Below, in pieces: positions 25,101 to 38,800 of a DNA stretch of 64,000 bases (within the stretch, counting starts at the first letter, position 1; every line of letters starts with the position of its first letter). Position numbers and translations under genes: made by a program. The notes beneath the pieces were generated by a model. The model was not told the origin of the DNA. It ran no database searches and saw nothing but the letters and a program-made list of their open reading frames with translations. The stretch lies in the NCBI GenBank assembly GCA_030549335.1, contig CM060188.1:42435696-42499695 (forward strand), written 5' to 3'. Source of the stretch: Pontederia crassipes (Eukaryota; Streptophyta; Magnoliopsida; Commelinales; Pontederiaceae).

Positions 25101-27640
25101 GGCTTTGTTGTTGTTGTTGTTGAAATGATCAACATGTACAAGTGTAAACTCTCAAGAAGAGAGCGGCAAAAAAGGAATGTACATCAGCTAACAAAACCCC
25201 ATTCTCGAAGAAGAGAAACATGGTGTACAATATACTCAACTTGGCCACGCTCCCCACAAAAAACAATCTAGTTGCAACAACAAACAACAACAAAGCCTTA
25301 TCCCACTAGGTGGGGTCGGCTACATGGATCATACGACGCCATTCCGCTCATATTCCTTGATCCATGTTCATAAGATTCGACAGAATTTTATGCTGGCTGT
25401 CGGGGCCTAACACAACCCTCCTCCTTTATCCGGGCTTGGGACCGGCTATAAAATATAGGCGGAGTTAAAAAAAAAAAAACAATCTAGTTGCATTTGGGCC
25501 AAATGAACCAGGTACCGGCGAAAAAGATCATTAGCAGTGCTCTCCAACTCTGTCTCTGCCTGACAAGAGTGCGGAGTGACCACCAGAATGTCACCATTGC
25601 TGTTGGAGGTGCCCCCAAAGTGCTCATCTGCGACCACAACTCTCGGGATACTATGCACTCGAAGAAAAAATGATTGATGTCCTCCTCTGTCTAGCCACAC
25701 AGTGGGCAAGATGTGTTAGTGTGGGGTGTCCATCTCACCCTATAATATGAGAATCCTGTCACACCGCATGAGCTAGGCAAAAATCTTGATTTTCAGCAGC
25801 ACCCGGGGCTTCAGTCTGCTTTGAAAGTCTTTAAGGATGGAATAGCAGGAAGAAATTGGAGGTAGAAGCGCAAGCTGACTCCGATAATCATACCCACCGG
25901 TCCGACCTAGAAGGGTCCGAACGGAATGGAGCCAACCTCTGGTGAAGTGTCAGGAGTGATGATCTGAGAGCGGAGAGCTGAAGAGGGGAGTCCATAATGT
26001 GGTGCCCAGTCACTGGCCTCTGGCCTCCGACCAAGTCTCTGCCACTGTCACGCTAGGGTGCGCTACCAAGGCCCATAACCGAGGGAAGGATGCCGATAAA
26101 GAGCCCTCGGGCAGCCACTCTTGCTGCCATAAAGAAAAAGTGAGCGCTGAAACTGGCCATCATGGGACTGAGACATAACGAGTGTGTGGTTCGAGAATGG
26201 TCGATTCAGTGTCTGAACCTCTGCCAGGCAGTGGGCCGCTGCTAACTCTGATGAACAGAGGAAATCAACCAGCGACTAAGCATCGATGAAGTCTCTTAAC
26301 TCCTCTAGCCCTACATCCCTCCCACGATGACTGATGGGGCAATCATCCATGTCTAGTATGACATTGAATTCACTCCCGATCAGCTACTGAGCGTCAACAA
26401 GGTGTGAACAAGAAATGCCGAGCAGGGGCCGTAGACACACGAGAAGAGTTAGGAGCAACCATGCCAGCATCATAGATGTGTTGTCAACAAGAATCTAGCT
26501 GTCCATGAATCCTCTGAGAAAAGATCAGCACACCAGCCGATGATGAGAGAGATGTTTCTCTTGTTCTCTAGAATCTATGGAGTAAGACATGCACGGGTGC
26601 TTCCCTCTAAGGCAGAACACTCCCCTACCGATGCAAACAAAAGTAAAAAAAAAAAACAAAGTATGTATATTTTTATTTTATTTTGATAAAAAAATAATGT
26701 AGAGAATTTTTTTAAGACCTATCCACCTGTTTACCTTTTTTTACCAACCTAAAATGTGACCAATTAACCAACCAACAAAACTACTTGGCCTTGTACACAC
26801 CGCCCGTCACACTATGGGAGCTGGCACACTGAATTTTTTATATGGCTTCAGGAGATAGAGTAAAAATTGAAGTAAGTCGTTATGTTTCAACCTCCCGTGC
26901 TTCCAGACATGCTGAGCTCCACAAATTTTTTGTACATTCAAAAAGGAATCGACCCTTCCTCTATTAGTTGCTACTTCAAGGAGGTTACCTGTTTCATGTT
27001 ACGTCAATTTGAACTTGCTCGATCTGTTCAATTGCAACCATCTAATAAGTTCTACCTACTATACTAATCTACTTAGTATACTCTACAATAACTAGTTATT
27101 TCGGTTTTTTATTGGCTGCTTTAACTATAACCCCAGCTCTAATTGCTTGTTCAATGGTTTCAATAAATCCCCTACAGTAGTTCGTCTTGGCCCAGATCTA
27201 GAACTACCTTTTTATTCTATATTTTGGACCTTAGCTCCATGGAACAATATGCTACTGCTGAAACATGGAAGAATTGGTTATACGATATATCGGGTGTAGA
27301 AGTCGGCCAACATCTCCATTGGCCATCCAATGGTATTTAACATCCAGAAAACTGCCAAATAAAATGCATTCCAAGCAGAAATATCACAAGTACCGCTGAG
27401 GGGGATGCCGAAGGCGGGGCTAGTGACTGTTTCTATATATGGAAAGTGAAGAAATCATCATATAATAATTGACAAATTGCAATGAAAAGAAAAATGGTAT
27501 TTTGTGTTATAATATATTTTTTGTATGACATTGAATGAGTTTTTTAGAAAAACTTTGTCCCATATATGTGAAATAGAGTTGTCTCAAGCTTTTTTTTATT
27601 ACCCTTGTCTATGTTCATTGCGGAAAATTCCCCACTGCTA

Positions 27641-27676
<36 letters not shown>

Positions 27677-29729
27677 GCTGATCATCCTCTCGGACCAGCT
27701 AAGTCTCCAATCCCTAAAACGGACTATGTAATGTAATTGATTGTCTGATAATGAGCAAGGAATATCCGTCTTTTGACAGAGTACTTGTCGACGTAAACAA
27801 ACGACAACCTCTTCTAGTTCCTACTTTCTTTGTTTATGTATCCTCAATGATTAATTGGAAACAATAGGGTACTGTACTAGTTACCTATCTAATTTATTTT
27901 TTTCCATGTTTCAGAATACGGTTAACCTCTCTACCGGTTTTCCAAATTAATCCCGCGGGTACATATAATTCAAGGAAAAGCACTTGTCATTCGTTGGTTA
28001 TTAGGGGCATCCAACATAGGTCGTCGAAAGGATCTCGGACGACTCACCAAAGCACGAAAGCCAGGATCTTTGACACGATGGTATGCGGTGGGCTGTGATG
28101 GTGGCACCTCATACAGGGATTGCCACAGACGGAAGGAGTCGCCACCAGATGGAGCTTTCGTTGGTCCCTCACTTGCCCTGATTGGAGAGGCAAGAGTAAG
28201 CACGAACGGTGGCACCGCCAGCAGGGGCTGCCGGAAGTGATGGTGGGGCCACCGGCACCGATTGTCGGAGGCGAAAGTGGTGCCGCCAGCAGGGATTGTT
28301 GGCAACGGAAGCGTGGGTGTTAAGGGTAAGTGAGCATCCTTAGGACCCTTTTCCAAATAGGTGACTCATCTCGTGACTAGAGTCCCAAAAATGCGAAAGG
28401 CAAAAAAACCCCGTCAAAGTGCTCTTTGATAGTAGATGCATGTAAACTGATCATTAGAGTAGAGGCCTGAGAACCACCCGAGATATGTCTGGGTGGTAGC
28501 TTGAGATCCTGCTGAGCAAGACTAGAAGCTCAGAGAAACATTGGTCGGATAGGATGACTCTAAAGTGGGAAGTCAATGTACCAACCTCAGCACTGCCCGG
28601 TGTCATCCAACAATCAGCAACCGATGCTCCTGGGGGTGGCCCCAAGCATCGCAAAACTAGGAAAAGAGCATCAGCGAGAGTGTCATCTGGAGCCTACTCA
28701 TGCCCCCAGAAGGATAAATCTGCCCCCCTAGAGAAAGGCAAAAATGAAGTAACGATGATCACAGGTTCTCTATGTAAAGTTGCATTATGTTCTCTAGGAA
28801 AAACCAACAGCAAAGAACTCTAGCATTTATAGGTGCAAAATTAAAGTTAATCCACCTAACTTGAAAGAGCTTCATAAGACCATCTTTGAACTTACATCCA
28901 ACATCTTATCCTACCTCAGGCCAGGCCTCAAAGGCCGCTCAAAAATTAAATTAAGATGAGAAGTATCGAACAATATCTAGACTACTCAATCTGTAAACCT
29001 GTGAGAATTCTTTTCGCCTACACAACCAAGCATCCTTCATGGCACCTAAGACTACCAAATCAATCTGTGGGAAAAATTAGCAATGAAATTGACCAGCAAG
29101 TAGGCATATGTGTGAAGTTATTCTTTTTTCTCTTGCGAACAATAATATTATTATGAAATTTCATTGTCATCTTGTTTATATATGCTCCTTTTTTCTCGTA
29201 CAAAAGAAAAAGAAACAAATGCTCCTTTTGCAACAATGCTCTTTGGTTGTTACTTTTCAAGATTACAACACTTCAGTTCGTGTTGGGCCACAGTAGGAAA
29301 CATGCCAATCAACCTACATAAGAAGAACCTAAACAATTGTACTGCATCTCTCAAAAAAAAAAAACAATTGTACTGCAGTAAGTGCAAAATGGTGAGAGAA
29401 GACAGTTATATGTTGGAGTTCTGTGGTCTCCTTGCAGTCCCCCTCGTTCACACTCATATATCCCCTGTTTTGGTTCCAATACAAGTGGATGACTATCCTC
29501 GTTTGTAGCCATCCTTTACATCTTTTTTTGAGAAGGTCTGCTATACATCTTTCACAATGCAAATACTTCTCAATGGTTTTTTAGGGGAAAAAGGATGATT
29601 AACATTGTTAATCATCCAAAACCATATATTAAAAGGCCAATATAAGACACAAAGGTTACATAATGTGAGACACAAGTTTTTTTTTTTTTTTTGAGAAGGA
29701 AAAGGATGACCACCAGATTTGTGGTTGTC

Positions 29730-29805
<76 letters not shown>

Positions 29806-32800
29806 TGTGAAAAAGGTGTACAGTAATAAGCTAAGAGAAGATAAAAGAAGTCTCCAAACTAACCAAAACCCCACTCCCTGATAAGAAAGGAGATGTGGTG
29901 TACAATAACAGACTAACAACTCTCCCCACAAAAGATGATACGGTTGCGCTGCAGCCAAATGGCCCACCGGACATAAAGGTCGCCGGTGGCGCTCTCCAAT
30001 ACTGTCTCTAATGTATGAGTCCCCGAAATGTCTACCACATGGTCTCTAAGTTTGAAGAAAGGAGGCTCGCGATGCTCATCCGCTGCCATATACCCCGGGA
30101 TGTCGGACAGCCGAAGAATAGGTGGGGGATGTCCTCCACTACCTCGCCGCATATATATGTTGTGAGCCACAAGTGTTACAAAGAAGACCACTCGTGGTAC
30201 AAAAAATAAGCTTGATTCAGAATGTTATCAAGATAGCATGTCATTTTGAGAAAAGAGCCTATTCCATTGTATCCAGATAGCGCAGAATATAGTTGCAAGG
30301 AGGGTCTGACTTTTCCTTGATCTATAGTTGATGAAATGCCCTATGATCCCACCATTACAAAATGCAGTCGAGAAAGCCAGGCTCTTATATTTCTCTATGG
30401 TTTGCATTAGCGCATATTTTGATCTAGATTTTGGAATAGAAGTATGATGCTCAATTTTTCTCACTAATTATCCCCCAAAAAGATGTTCTCTCCAAAGTAT
30501 TGCATTCAAAAGTACTAAATAAAAGCACAATCAGAAGGAAATTATAGCCTACAAAAGCAAATGATAAGCACCTAAACAATGCACTCGCAACATTGTAACA
30601 TCTTACTGAGCTAAACTAGAAAGTAAGTGCAATAAGTAAGTGCTAAAATATAAGTTATAAGTATGAATTTTGTACCTCGCCAAGGGTAATACACACTCTT
30701 CCTTGCATTGATGGATAGAAAGTAAGTGCAATAACACGAGTAAGAAAGTTCAATTCTCCCTCCAATTCTTCATAGTCATATAACAAAGGAAGATAGGAAC
30801 TTCCTTGGGTATGCAATTGTGTGCCCTTCCCAGTGACAGCCAAATCACCTGAATCAACTTTTCCCATCAATGGGATCAACAGGTTCGCCCCATTTGAGCA
30901 TTGTGGTATACATGCACCCTGCACCCAATTATATCAGTTGGTGTGACACATCATATTGCAGGCATGGAAAAGTCAATATCAAAAGCTCAGAAAGAGTTGA
31001 TGACAATAATTTTTTATATAAAAATAACAACAATAAATAAAATGATTCACAAGTTTTTAGAATTGTGAAGCCAGCTTTTCTTTGCATAACCATTTGACAG
31101 GGTCAAGTAGTTGCAATGCGAGAATTATAATAGCATTTCATTGTTATTTCATCGAAGTTACATATCACAGTGATATTATACACCAATCAAGCTTTGTTTG
31201 ATACTGAAAATTACAAGATAATTCTAGTTCGATCTGACACTTCTTAATGAATATGCTTTCCAATCACCTTAATTATTTAAATTTGTAATTTATTAAAAAT
31301 ACTGGCACTTAACGACAAGTATCTTTAAATCAGACATTCCAGGAAGTTATAAACTTTCAATATCGCTTCTCAATTAAGTCTTCACTGTAGCCACTCAAAA
31401 AAGTTCTGTTTAACACATCATTGGCATGCATGAATACTTTACGCAAAAGAATAACATCGGCTGCTTCTTAACAAGAATAATATCATCTGAAAATATACAT
31501 GTATTTTGTTCTGTAGAGTAATGATGCAACTTGTGAATTTTGAGTAAGAAGAGATACAAAGACTTTTTTGTTTTTTTTTTTTTGAGGAGGAGAGATACAA
31601 AGATCTACAAAAAATAAGATGGGAATGTCCGGCAGACCGCCTTGAGATCTTACCATTGTCAATTCAAGAAGGTTATCAATAGTGGTTATTTACTAGCTTA
31701 AATCTTTCTTCTTGGTTTTAGAAAGAAAAGCTCAAATTTGTAGCTGCATATATTAGAACCTTCTCGCAAAAAGAATCAGGTTACAAGATAATGTAGTAAC
31801 CTCGAATATTCATAGAGAAAAAGGTTAAGATGATGATATGGACCAAACCTCGAGAACAAGTTTAAGCCCATCAAGAGTGCATCCAGTCCTAACGTCTACA
31901 TTAACTGGATAAGATGAATCTTGTGCACTGTGTGGAACAGTTAAAAGAAGCTGGCAAACATGGCAAGGCTCTGCAAGATATATGAAAAGTTCAACAACAT
32001 CTGCAGCAGGTGGGCAAACCTGTAACAGAAAAGAAACAGGTCATTCAAGTTAAACAAATAAAGAAAGAAAACATGCAACGAAAGAAACTACATTAAGGGC
32101 GATTGTAGTACAGTTTAGATATTACCCAAACAATATCCTTCTTCCTAATATTGAGTAGTCCAGAACCACCATCAGAAATAGAGATTGAACTTGGAACAGA
32201 TTTTAGCATGAATCCGGGACGCCGAGACAACACCTGAATAAAACAACCCAATAAAATTTTTCATCTTAGAGGATCATAAGGCTACCATCAAGGAACTAGG
32301 ACGGTCGCAAAGATAATGTTTTACTGTCATACTTAATGCAGTAGATGTTTAAGGATCAGAAATATTGCATTTCTATGACTCCTCAACAAGAAAGGTACCA
32401 CTAGGTATGTATTATGTAGGTCAAGAATATCCTTACCCCTCACAGGAAAAAATACTAGTGAATATCTATCATTATCACAGCATTTCTTGACTTCTACAGG
32501 GCGCCAATGCTCAAATTAGTCTAGAGTTTAATAAGAAATCTTAAGTAACCATCAGCAAGATTTATGTAACTAGTTCTTTTTAGAAAGCAAAGGATGGCAC
32601 AACCAGAAGTTCCGGCTCTCATCTAGGTGTATATATATACACAAACACACACATATATGTCAATATAAGTGGTCAAAATGTACAAGGCACTCTCCAGAGG
32701 AGAGCGACAAAAAAGGAGAAACTATCCAACACTCCACTCCCGAAGAAGAAAAGAAGTGTAGTGTACAATACTATCCACCTGACATCTCTCCCACCCAAAA

Positions 32801-35800
32801 ATGATCCGGTTGCGCAAGAGCCATATAGCCCAAGCACCGACCAAGAAAATCGCCAAAGAGAGTCTCCAACGCTGTCTGTCTCCCAGGAGTCCAAAAAGGC
32901 TGCCAAAATGCCTCAGACGATGATGGGAAGCTGCAAAAGAAACTCGTCCGTGACCACACCTATTGGGATACGGGGCATCCAAAAAATAGGTGAGCAACAT
33001 CCTCCTCTGCCTCCGTGCAAAGTATGCAAGATGTGTCAGAAACAAGCATCCATCTCGCCCAGTAGGCCCTGGTGAGGATCCGCCCACAGCGCATAAGCTG
33101 AGCAAAGATCTTGACCGTCAACAATATCCTGGAGCGCCAAATGAGTCTGCAGTCGGTCATCCGACTCCCGGTGGATCCAGCAGAAAACAGAGATAAAGGA
33201 TACGGACCGAGAAGGAGGTCGAGATCCACATCCAACCATCCGCCTTAGAAGGGTCCGGCCGAAAGAGGGCAATCCTCAGATGCAGAGACAAATAATTCAG
33301 AAATCCTCTGATCGATAATGAAGAGCTGAATACGGGGGTTCATGACCCCGTGCCCGAGCCGCCAACCATTCAAACAATGTAATCAATGCAAAAAACTTAA
33401 TCCATAGAGATGCAATCTCATATTTCAACCCAGCAAATGTGATCCACCAACTTAACATTCTAGGTCTCACCATTTTTTCACTAATCAATGGAAACCCTCC
33501 CAGTGATGCCACTGTTCCATCATCATCCAAGATTCCTAACCAGCCCACACCACCAACTTCATCAGGCCATGGAGGAGAATGATGAACATTGGCAACTGTT
33601 GGACCTGAGTCAGCAGACAACTCGATCTTATGAGGTGCAATGCCAAGAGAGGGGTGATGTAGGACAAGTATAGGTGACTCAGTTTAGTTGGAATCTTATT
33701 TATCAACTCTCCCTTTAGTTCAAGTCAACTTTTTGGTTGTAAGGGCCTATAAAAATGTATTAACTCTTTCTTCCTTAAGTAGTTATGCACATAGTTTATT
33801 CCAGAAATACTAAAGAGAAGTGTTATCTTCTGCAGGACTCCATTGTCATGTGAGATGGTGTTATAAACTATCCAATCAACTTTTTAGTAGTACTTCTGAA
33901 CCATTAACCTTTTTTGGCACTTGCCTGAAGTTGTAATCTCCTTTGTGATGATATTTTTTTTAGAGGAAAAAGGACGACTAGCAAGGAGGTAGCCATCCAG
34001 GATTTTATTAATGAGTTGCACGATTACAAACAAAAAACAAAACGTAAGCGCAAAGCAAAGTTTCCACCGATACACAGTTTTCCTACATTACACCGATACA
34101 CAGCTTTCCTACATTACATGTACTTCCTCCAGTCCCCATATATTGCCTTGCGTGCTGTCCCACATTCTCCGCTTAAGCACGGTTACCCTGAAAGATAGTT
34201 GCGTTCCTTTGCAGCCAAATGGCCCAGATGAAAGCCAGCAGTCGCGCCCTCTGTCTCTTGCAAACATAGACACGCTCCCGGGAGTTATGATATTTTGCTA
34301 CGTCAAATGATATCAAAACAGATTTAAATGGATCTATAGTTATTTTGATTTCATTTCCGTGGGAAAGACATTGATCAGTCGTTCCCTCCATCTTCATTAT
34401 TATATTTAACCCACATAAATTTATCTTTTACATCCCTATCCCTACCCATGTCACCTTCCGTCATGACATCATCATATGATAGCTGTGATCCACAATGCAA
34501 GACAAAAACATAATGATCAAAATCAACTCTTGGTCAAAAAAATCGATGCTAATAACCCTCGGTCATTTTTTTTAAAAAAACGGGAAAGGACAACCAGCAA
34601 GGTGGTGGTTGTCCAGACTTTCATTAATTTTAGGAAAAAATTACAAAAGACTAAAACGAACGGGTCTGGAGAAACCAGCATCCGGATTACAAACAAAAGG
34701 CAGAGAAAAACAGGGATGGCAGCCCAAAAAATCAGCACATTTTCCAATCTCCAAAGATGGCCTTCGCATGATTCTTCCAACCACCACGAAAAAGAGTGTC
34801 ATTTCGCTGCATCACATCAGGATCCCTGTAGAAGTGCAGGCTCTCAAAGTGAGAGAAAAAAGATGGGAAGTGTCTCAGCTAATCAAAACCCTACTCCTTG
34901 ATAAGAAAGAGGATGTGGTGTACAATACGACATCTCTCTCCACAAAAAATGATCCGGCTGCGCTGGAGTCAGCTTAGGCACTAGTCAAAAAAATCGCCAA
35001 AGGCGCTCCCCATATCTGTCTTTGACGAGCCAAACCTTGAAGTGACTGCCACACAATCTCCGAGTCTGATGAAAACAGGCTTGCAATGCTCATCTGTTGC
35101 TAGATGCCTCATGATCTTGGGCACTCATAAAATAGATGGGTGATATCCTCCTCTACCTCACCGCACAATACGCAGGATCAATGTTGTCAAACTCGTAAAT
35201 CGGAGTCGACGCGGAAAGGCTAGGTAAACACGTAAAACATGAGATCGTAACACGGATCAGCCGATTCTACCAAAATCATATTTTATATTAAATTAATAGT
35301 AATTCTGCTTAGAACCTAATTTACTTATAAACTAATAATCCAATATGATTCAGAAAATGTAATAATAATTAATTATTTAATAATCTATGTTTTACTAAGT
35401 TATAATAATTAACAAATTAGCAATACATTCCGAGAAACAATAGAAAACCAAAATAAAAATTGTACCGAGTCACAAACCAAAAAAAAAATAGGAGAGAGGA
35501 CGAGGAAACCAAAAGACTGTACCGAGTCACAATCCAAAAAAAAAAGAAAACCGGAAACCAAAAAAAATAAAAATTGTAGGAGTAAAGAGGATCAGTGTCC
35601 TCCCTGCTCGAGCAAAGTCTTAGCACGAACATGGTGGCTCTCCTTGTGAACAGAATAGGAGAGAGAAGGAAGATGGAAAGAGGAGGGAGAAGGAGCGAGA
35701 GAGGGGCGAACAAAAGCTGGCGCCGGCGAGCAGTGGCATGCCTCGAACAGCAGCGTGCGGAGGCGAACAGCGGCGTGCGGCGAACAGCGGCGGCGGCGAA

Positions 35801-38800
35801 CACCAGCGGCGTTGAACAGTTTGGATTTGGGGCCTGAGTAACTTAGGGCATAGCGTGACACGAACTCAGGTAACAAAAAAAAATGGTTTGGGTGGACTCG
35901 GCTGGACGCCGTGTCCACCGATTTTATGAGCCAGCACGCGATTTTATCGCGTGCTGGTTGAGAACGATTTTCCTTCGAGTTGACTCGCTTTCCTTGGATG
36001 ATATCGTAAACTCGTCCGATTCCACGAGTTAACTCGCGATTTTGACAACATTGCGCAGGATGTGTCATTGTGAGGCGCCCATCTTCCCCTGTACCTCTTG
36101 GTCAGAAGTCAACTGCGCCGCATGAGTCAAACAAAGATCTTGAGTTTCCACAGGACCCAATAACGCCAAATGAGTTTGCAATCGGTCTTGAAATCCTCCG
36201 ACAACATGGATGTAGAGGTTGTGCATCGAGAAGAACTCAGATAGCCATACCCATTCGTCTGACCTAGAGTGATCAGGGTGGAGGGGGCTGATCCGCTGAT
36301 GGAGTGCCGAAATGAGCATTTCTATATTGAACAGTTGGTGCATAGAGCAGAATGACCTAGAGCTATCGGGGTGGAGGGGGCCAATCCATCCATGTCTATA
36401 TTCTTATGAGGTGCATGCTCTAGGGGTGGATGTCTACTATAAGTTATAGCAGCCATTTCCCCTCAAAAAAAAAAAAATAGGAGGGGAACCACAGTGCCTC
36501 TGTTAACGATGGGAGAGAAAAAGATGAGAAGGCCCTTGCAACAGAGCACTTCATCCATGTAATCCAGGTCAAGGGAAAACTGTGCACCTGCAATGAGAGC
36601 CATAAAAATGACCACGAGACTCTTCTCAAAAAAAAAAGACGACCATGAGATTGAGTCAACCTTCCAAAGGAAACAGTGATGTCATGTTCGCTGCCATGAG
36701 GAGATGATCCCCAAGACGGTGTAACTATCAATTACGTATCTGCCCTTGATGAAGGTTGACTGCACTGAGTGACTATGATAATTCATCAGCAGCTTCGTCA
36801 GTCAACTCGCATAGAAAATTGCAATAATGATTGAATTATTTGAGGATTACTCGGGCTTGACTGTAAACCATTCTAAATCCAATTTTACACCATTTGGCTG
36901 AACAGTGTTCCAGTTGTGCAGCTGAGCTTTGAACAACCAGATGGACACTTCCCAATTCCTGTTTGGGTATGAGTCTACTAAATAGAAATGTAAAATTCAT
37001 GGACTGGGGGCAGACAGATGGAACAGATATTGGAAGGCTGGCGCCTAAATGCTCTTTCTCATCAGATGGAACAGAGATTACTTTTTTCTGAAATCAGTTC
37101 TCTCGATGCTCCAAATCTACTTCATCTCTGTCCTCAGAATGCCTATGAAGGTGGAAACAAAGCAATGGAGGACATACCTCACCTTTTTTCCGACTGTGCG
37201 ACATCCCGGAATATCTAGCAGCGGACGAGCATTGCAAGCCTTCTTGCTTCAGACCTTGAGACCATGTGGCAGACTCTCCGGGGCCTCATCCGTCAGAGGC
37301 AGTGTTGGAGAGTGCCACTGGCGACTGGTGCCTGGGCCATTTGGCTGCAGCGCAACCAGATCATTTTTTGTGGGGAGAGTTGCCAGCCTGAGCGTGTTGT
37401 ACACCACATCTCCTATCTTATAAGGGAGTGGGGTTTTGGTTAGGTTGGGGTCCTCTTTTTTTCCCCTTCTTGCTCATTACATTTGTACACCTTTTCACAA
37501 TATATATATATAGTTGGATGACAACCACAAATCTGGTGGTCATCCTTTTTCTTCTCAAAAAAAAAAAAAAACAAACAATGCTGGAAGTTCTGTAGTGGAA
37601 CTTTTTTGGTGAGGTCATAACATAACAGGTGCATGCACCTGGCCTCTTGGGGGAGGTATCCCAGCCAAAGGTGACTGCCAGTTTGGGTGTCTTGGATATT
37701 TGAACGCTGAACAGTACATTGCTTTGCAAGTGGAACCTCCGTATTATGGACTCTAAGAGAGATTTACCCACATAAGCTTTCTTCACGTGGTATAGCCAAA
37801 TGATATCTTGGGAGCTCAAGGGCTGGCACTACTTGGCTCTTCCTCCTTATGGAAGAGTGTGCCTATGGTGCTTCCTTGGGTGAGGAACCACTTTACTGTG
37901 GTGATCAGCTCGAGAAGGGTCTTCTCATTTTGGCATGACAGATTACTCCTGCGGTTCTTTGGCCATCGTCGTTTCCAGATTATATGCACTTGCTGCTAAT
38001 AGTGGCAGAGTGCTGGGCTGATCCGACGAGATCTGGTGGTGGTTAATGGGCTCCCTATTTTGATTCAAATCTATTCCAAACAATGGTTAGAGAACCACCT
38101 CAAATTACTAGAGCTGATCAATTCTTTCAGACTTGATTACTCTTTATTTGATGGTTGGTGTTGGACAATGGAAACTTTTAGTGCAGGATGGCTTATGATT
38201 TGCTGCAGAATGGCAGCCTAGCTAAGGACGGTGACTTCTTCTTGGACTGCAAGCTCATCTGGCGAGCCAGGGATCCACAAAAAAGTTAAGATTTCGGCCT
38301 GGATCCTTAGGTAGAGCGAAATGGATACCTTCCACTGATTCCAACAGTGGTCTTTGTGAGAATGGGGAGGATACCGTCCATTTGTTCCTTAAATGTCGCA
38401 TTTCCTGCAAGGTTAGGAACACTGCAACCACTTGACAGACATGATGAAATTCTGAATCTAAATGCTATAGTCAGAACATCTTGGCTGATGCTTATTCTAT
38501 GTCTCAAGATTGGCAATTGGATGATCATCCTTTTCCCCCTCAAGAAACAATTTGATAGTTTTGTTCTATCTCAAATGGCTAAACTAAGTAAATGTTTACG
38601 GATCAATGCTTTCTAAAATGTGTAGGATTACACATGAATAATTAGAAAAGAAGCATCACAAGTTGGTATAAAGTAAATAAGATATCTGAAAACCAAGCAT
38701 AGTTAAATACCCAAAACTAAGAAAGATTACCTACTTTCAGAGGATGGATAGGAATGGAGGGAAGGTGCTTGAAGAGCCTTAAGCCAAGAAACATCTCTAA

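Larger units (their letters stand above)
24845..26640 (-). mobile_element. Internally deleted LINE holding two Au SINEs
   Basis: Minus-oriented: poly(T), stem-loop (24898-24924), UTR, zinc-binding C-terminal region (about 25480-26270), then endonuclease-like sequence (about 26280-26640) comparable to 50580-51000. The RT core is missing. Two Au SINEs sit in the 3' part. Confidence 0.75.
26789..28012. other. Scrambled plastid-derived DNA (NUPT mosaic)
   Basis: Short blocks recognised as plastid 16S rRNA, infA, psbD, petL, 16S again, 16S inverted, and rps7 lie one after another in an order and orientation not found in a plastome. Stretches of unrecognised sequence separate them. All are fragments without function here. 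They lie between a LINE and GC-rich LINE-like sequence in SAC9 intron 7. Confidence 0.75.

Noticed and set aside
26789..26824. 16S rRNA-like block as a real rRNA gene
   Set aside because: Only 36 bp, plastid-type, and followed by unrelated sequence; the other 16S pieces are displaced and inverted. It is a nuclear plastid-DNA fragment.
35592..36068. 158-codon minus ORF as a gene
   Set aside because: It falls in the GC-rich part of hAT-like element B, overlaps its terminus and resembles no protein I know.
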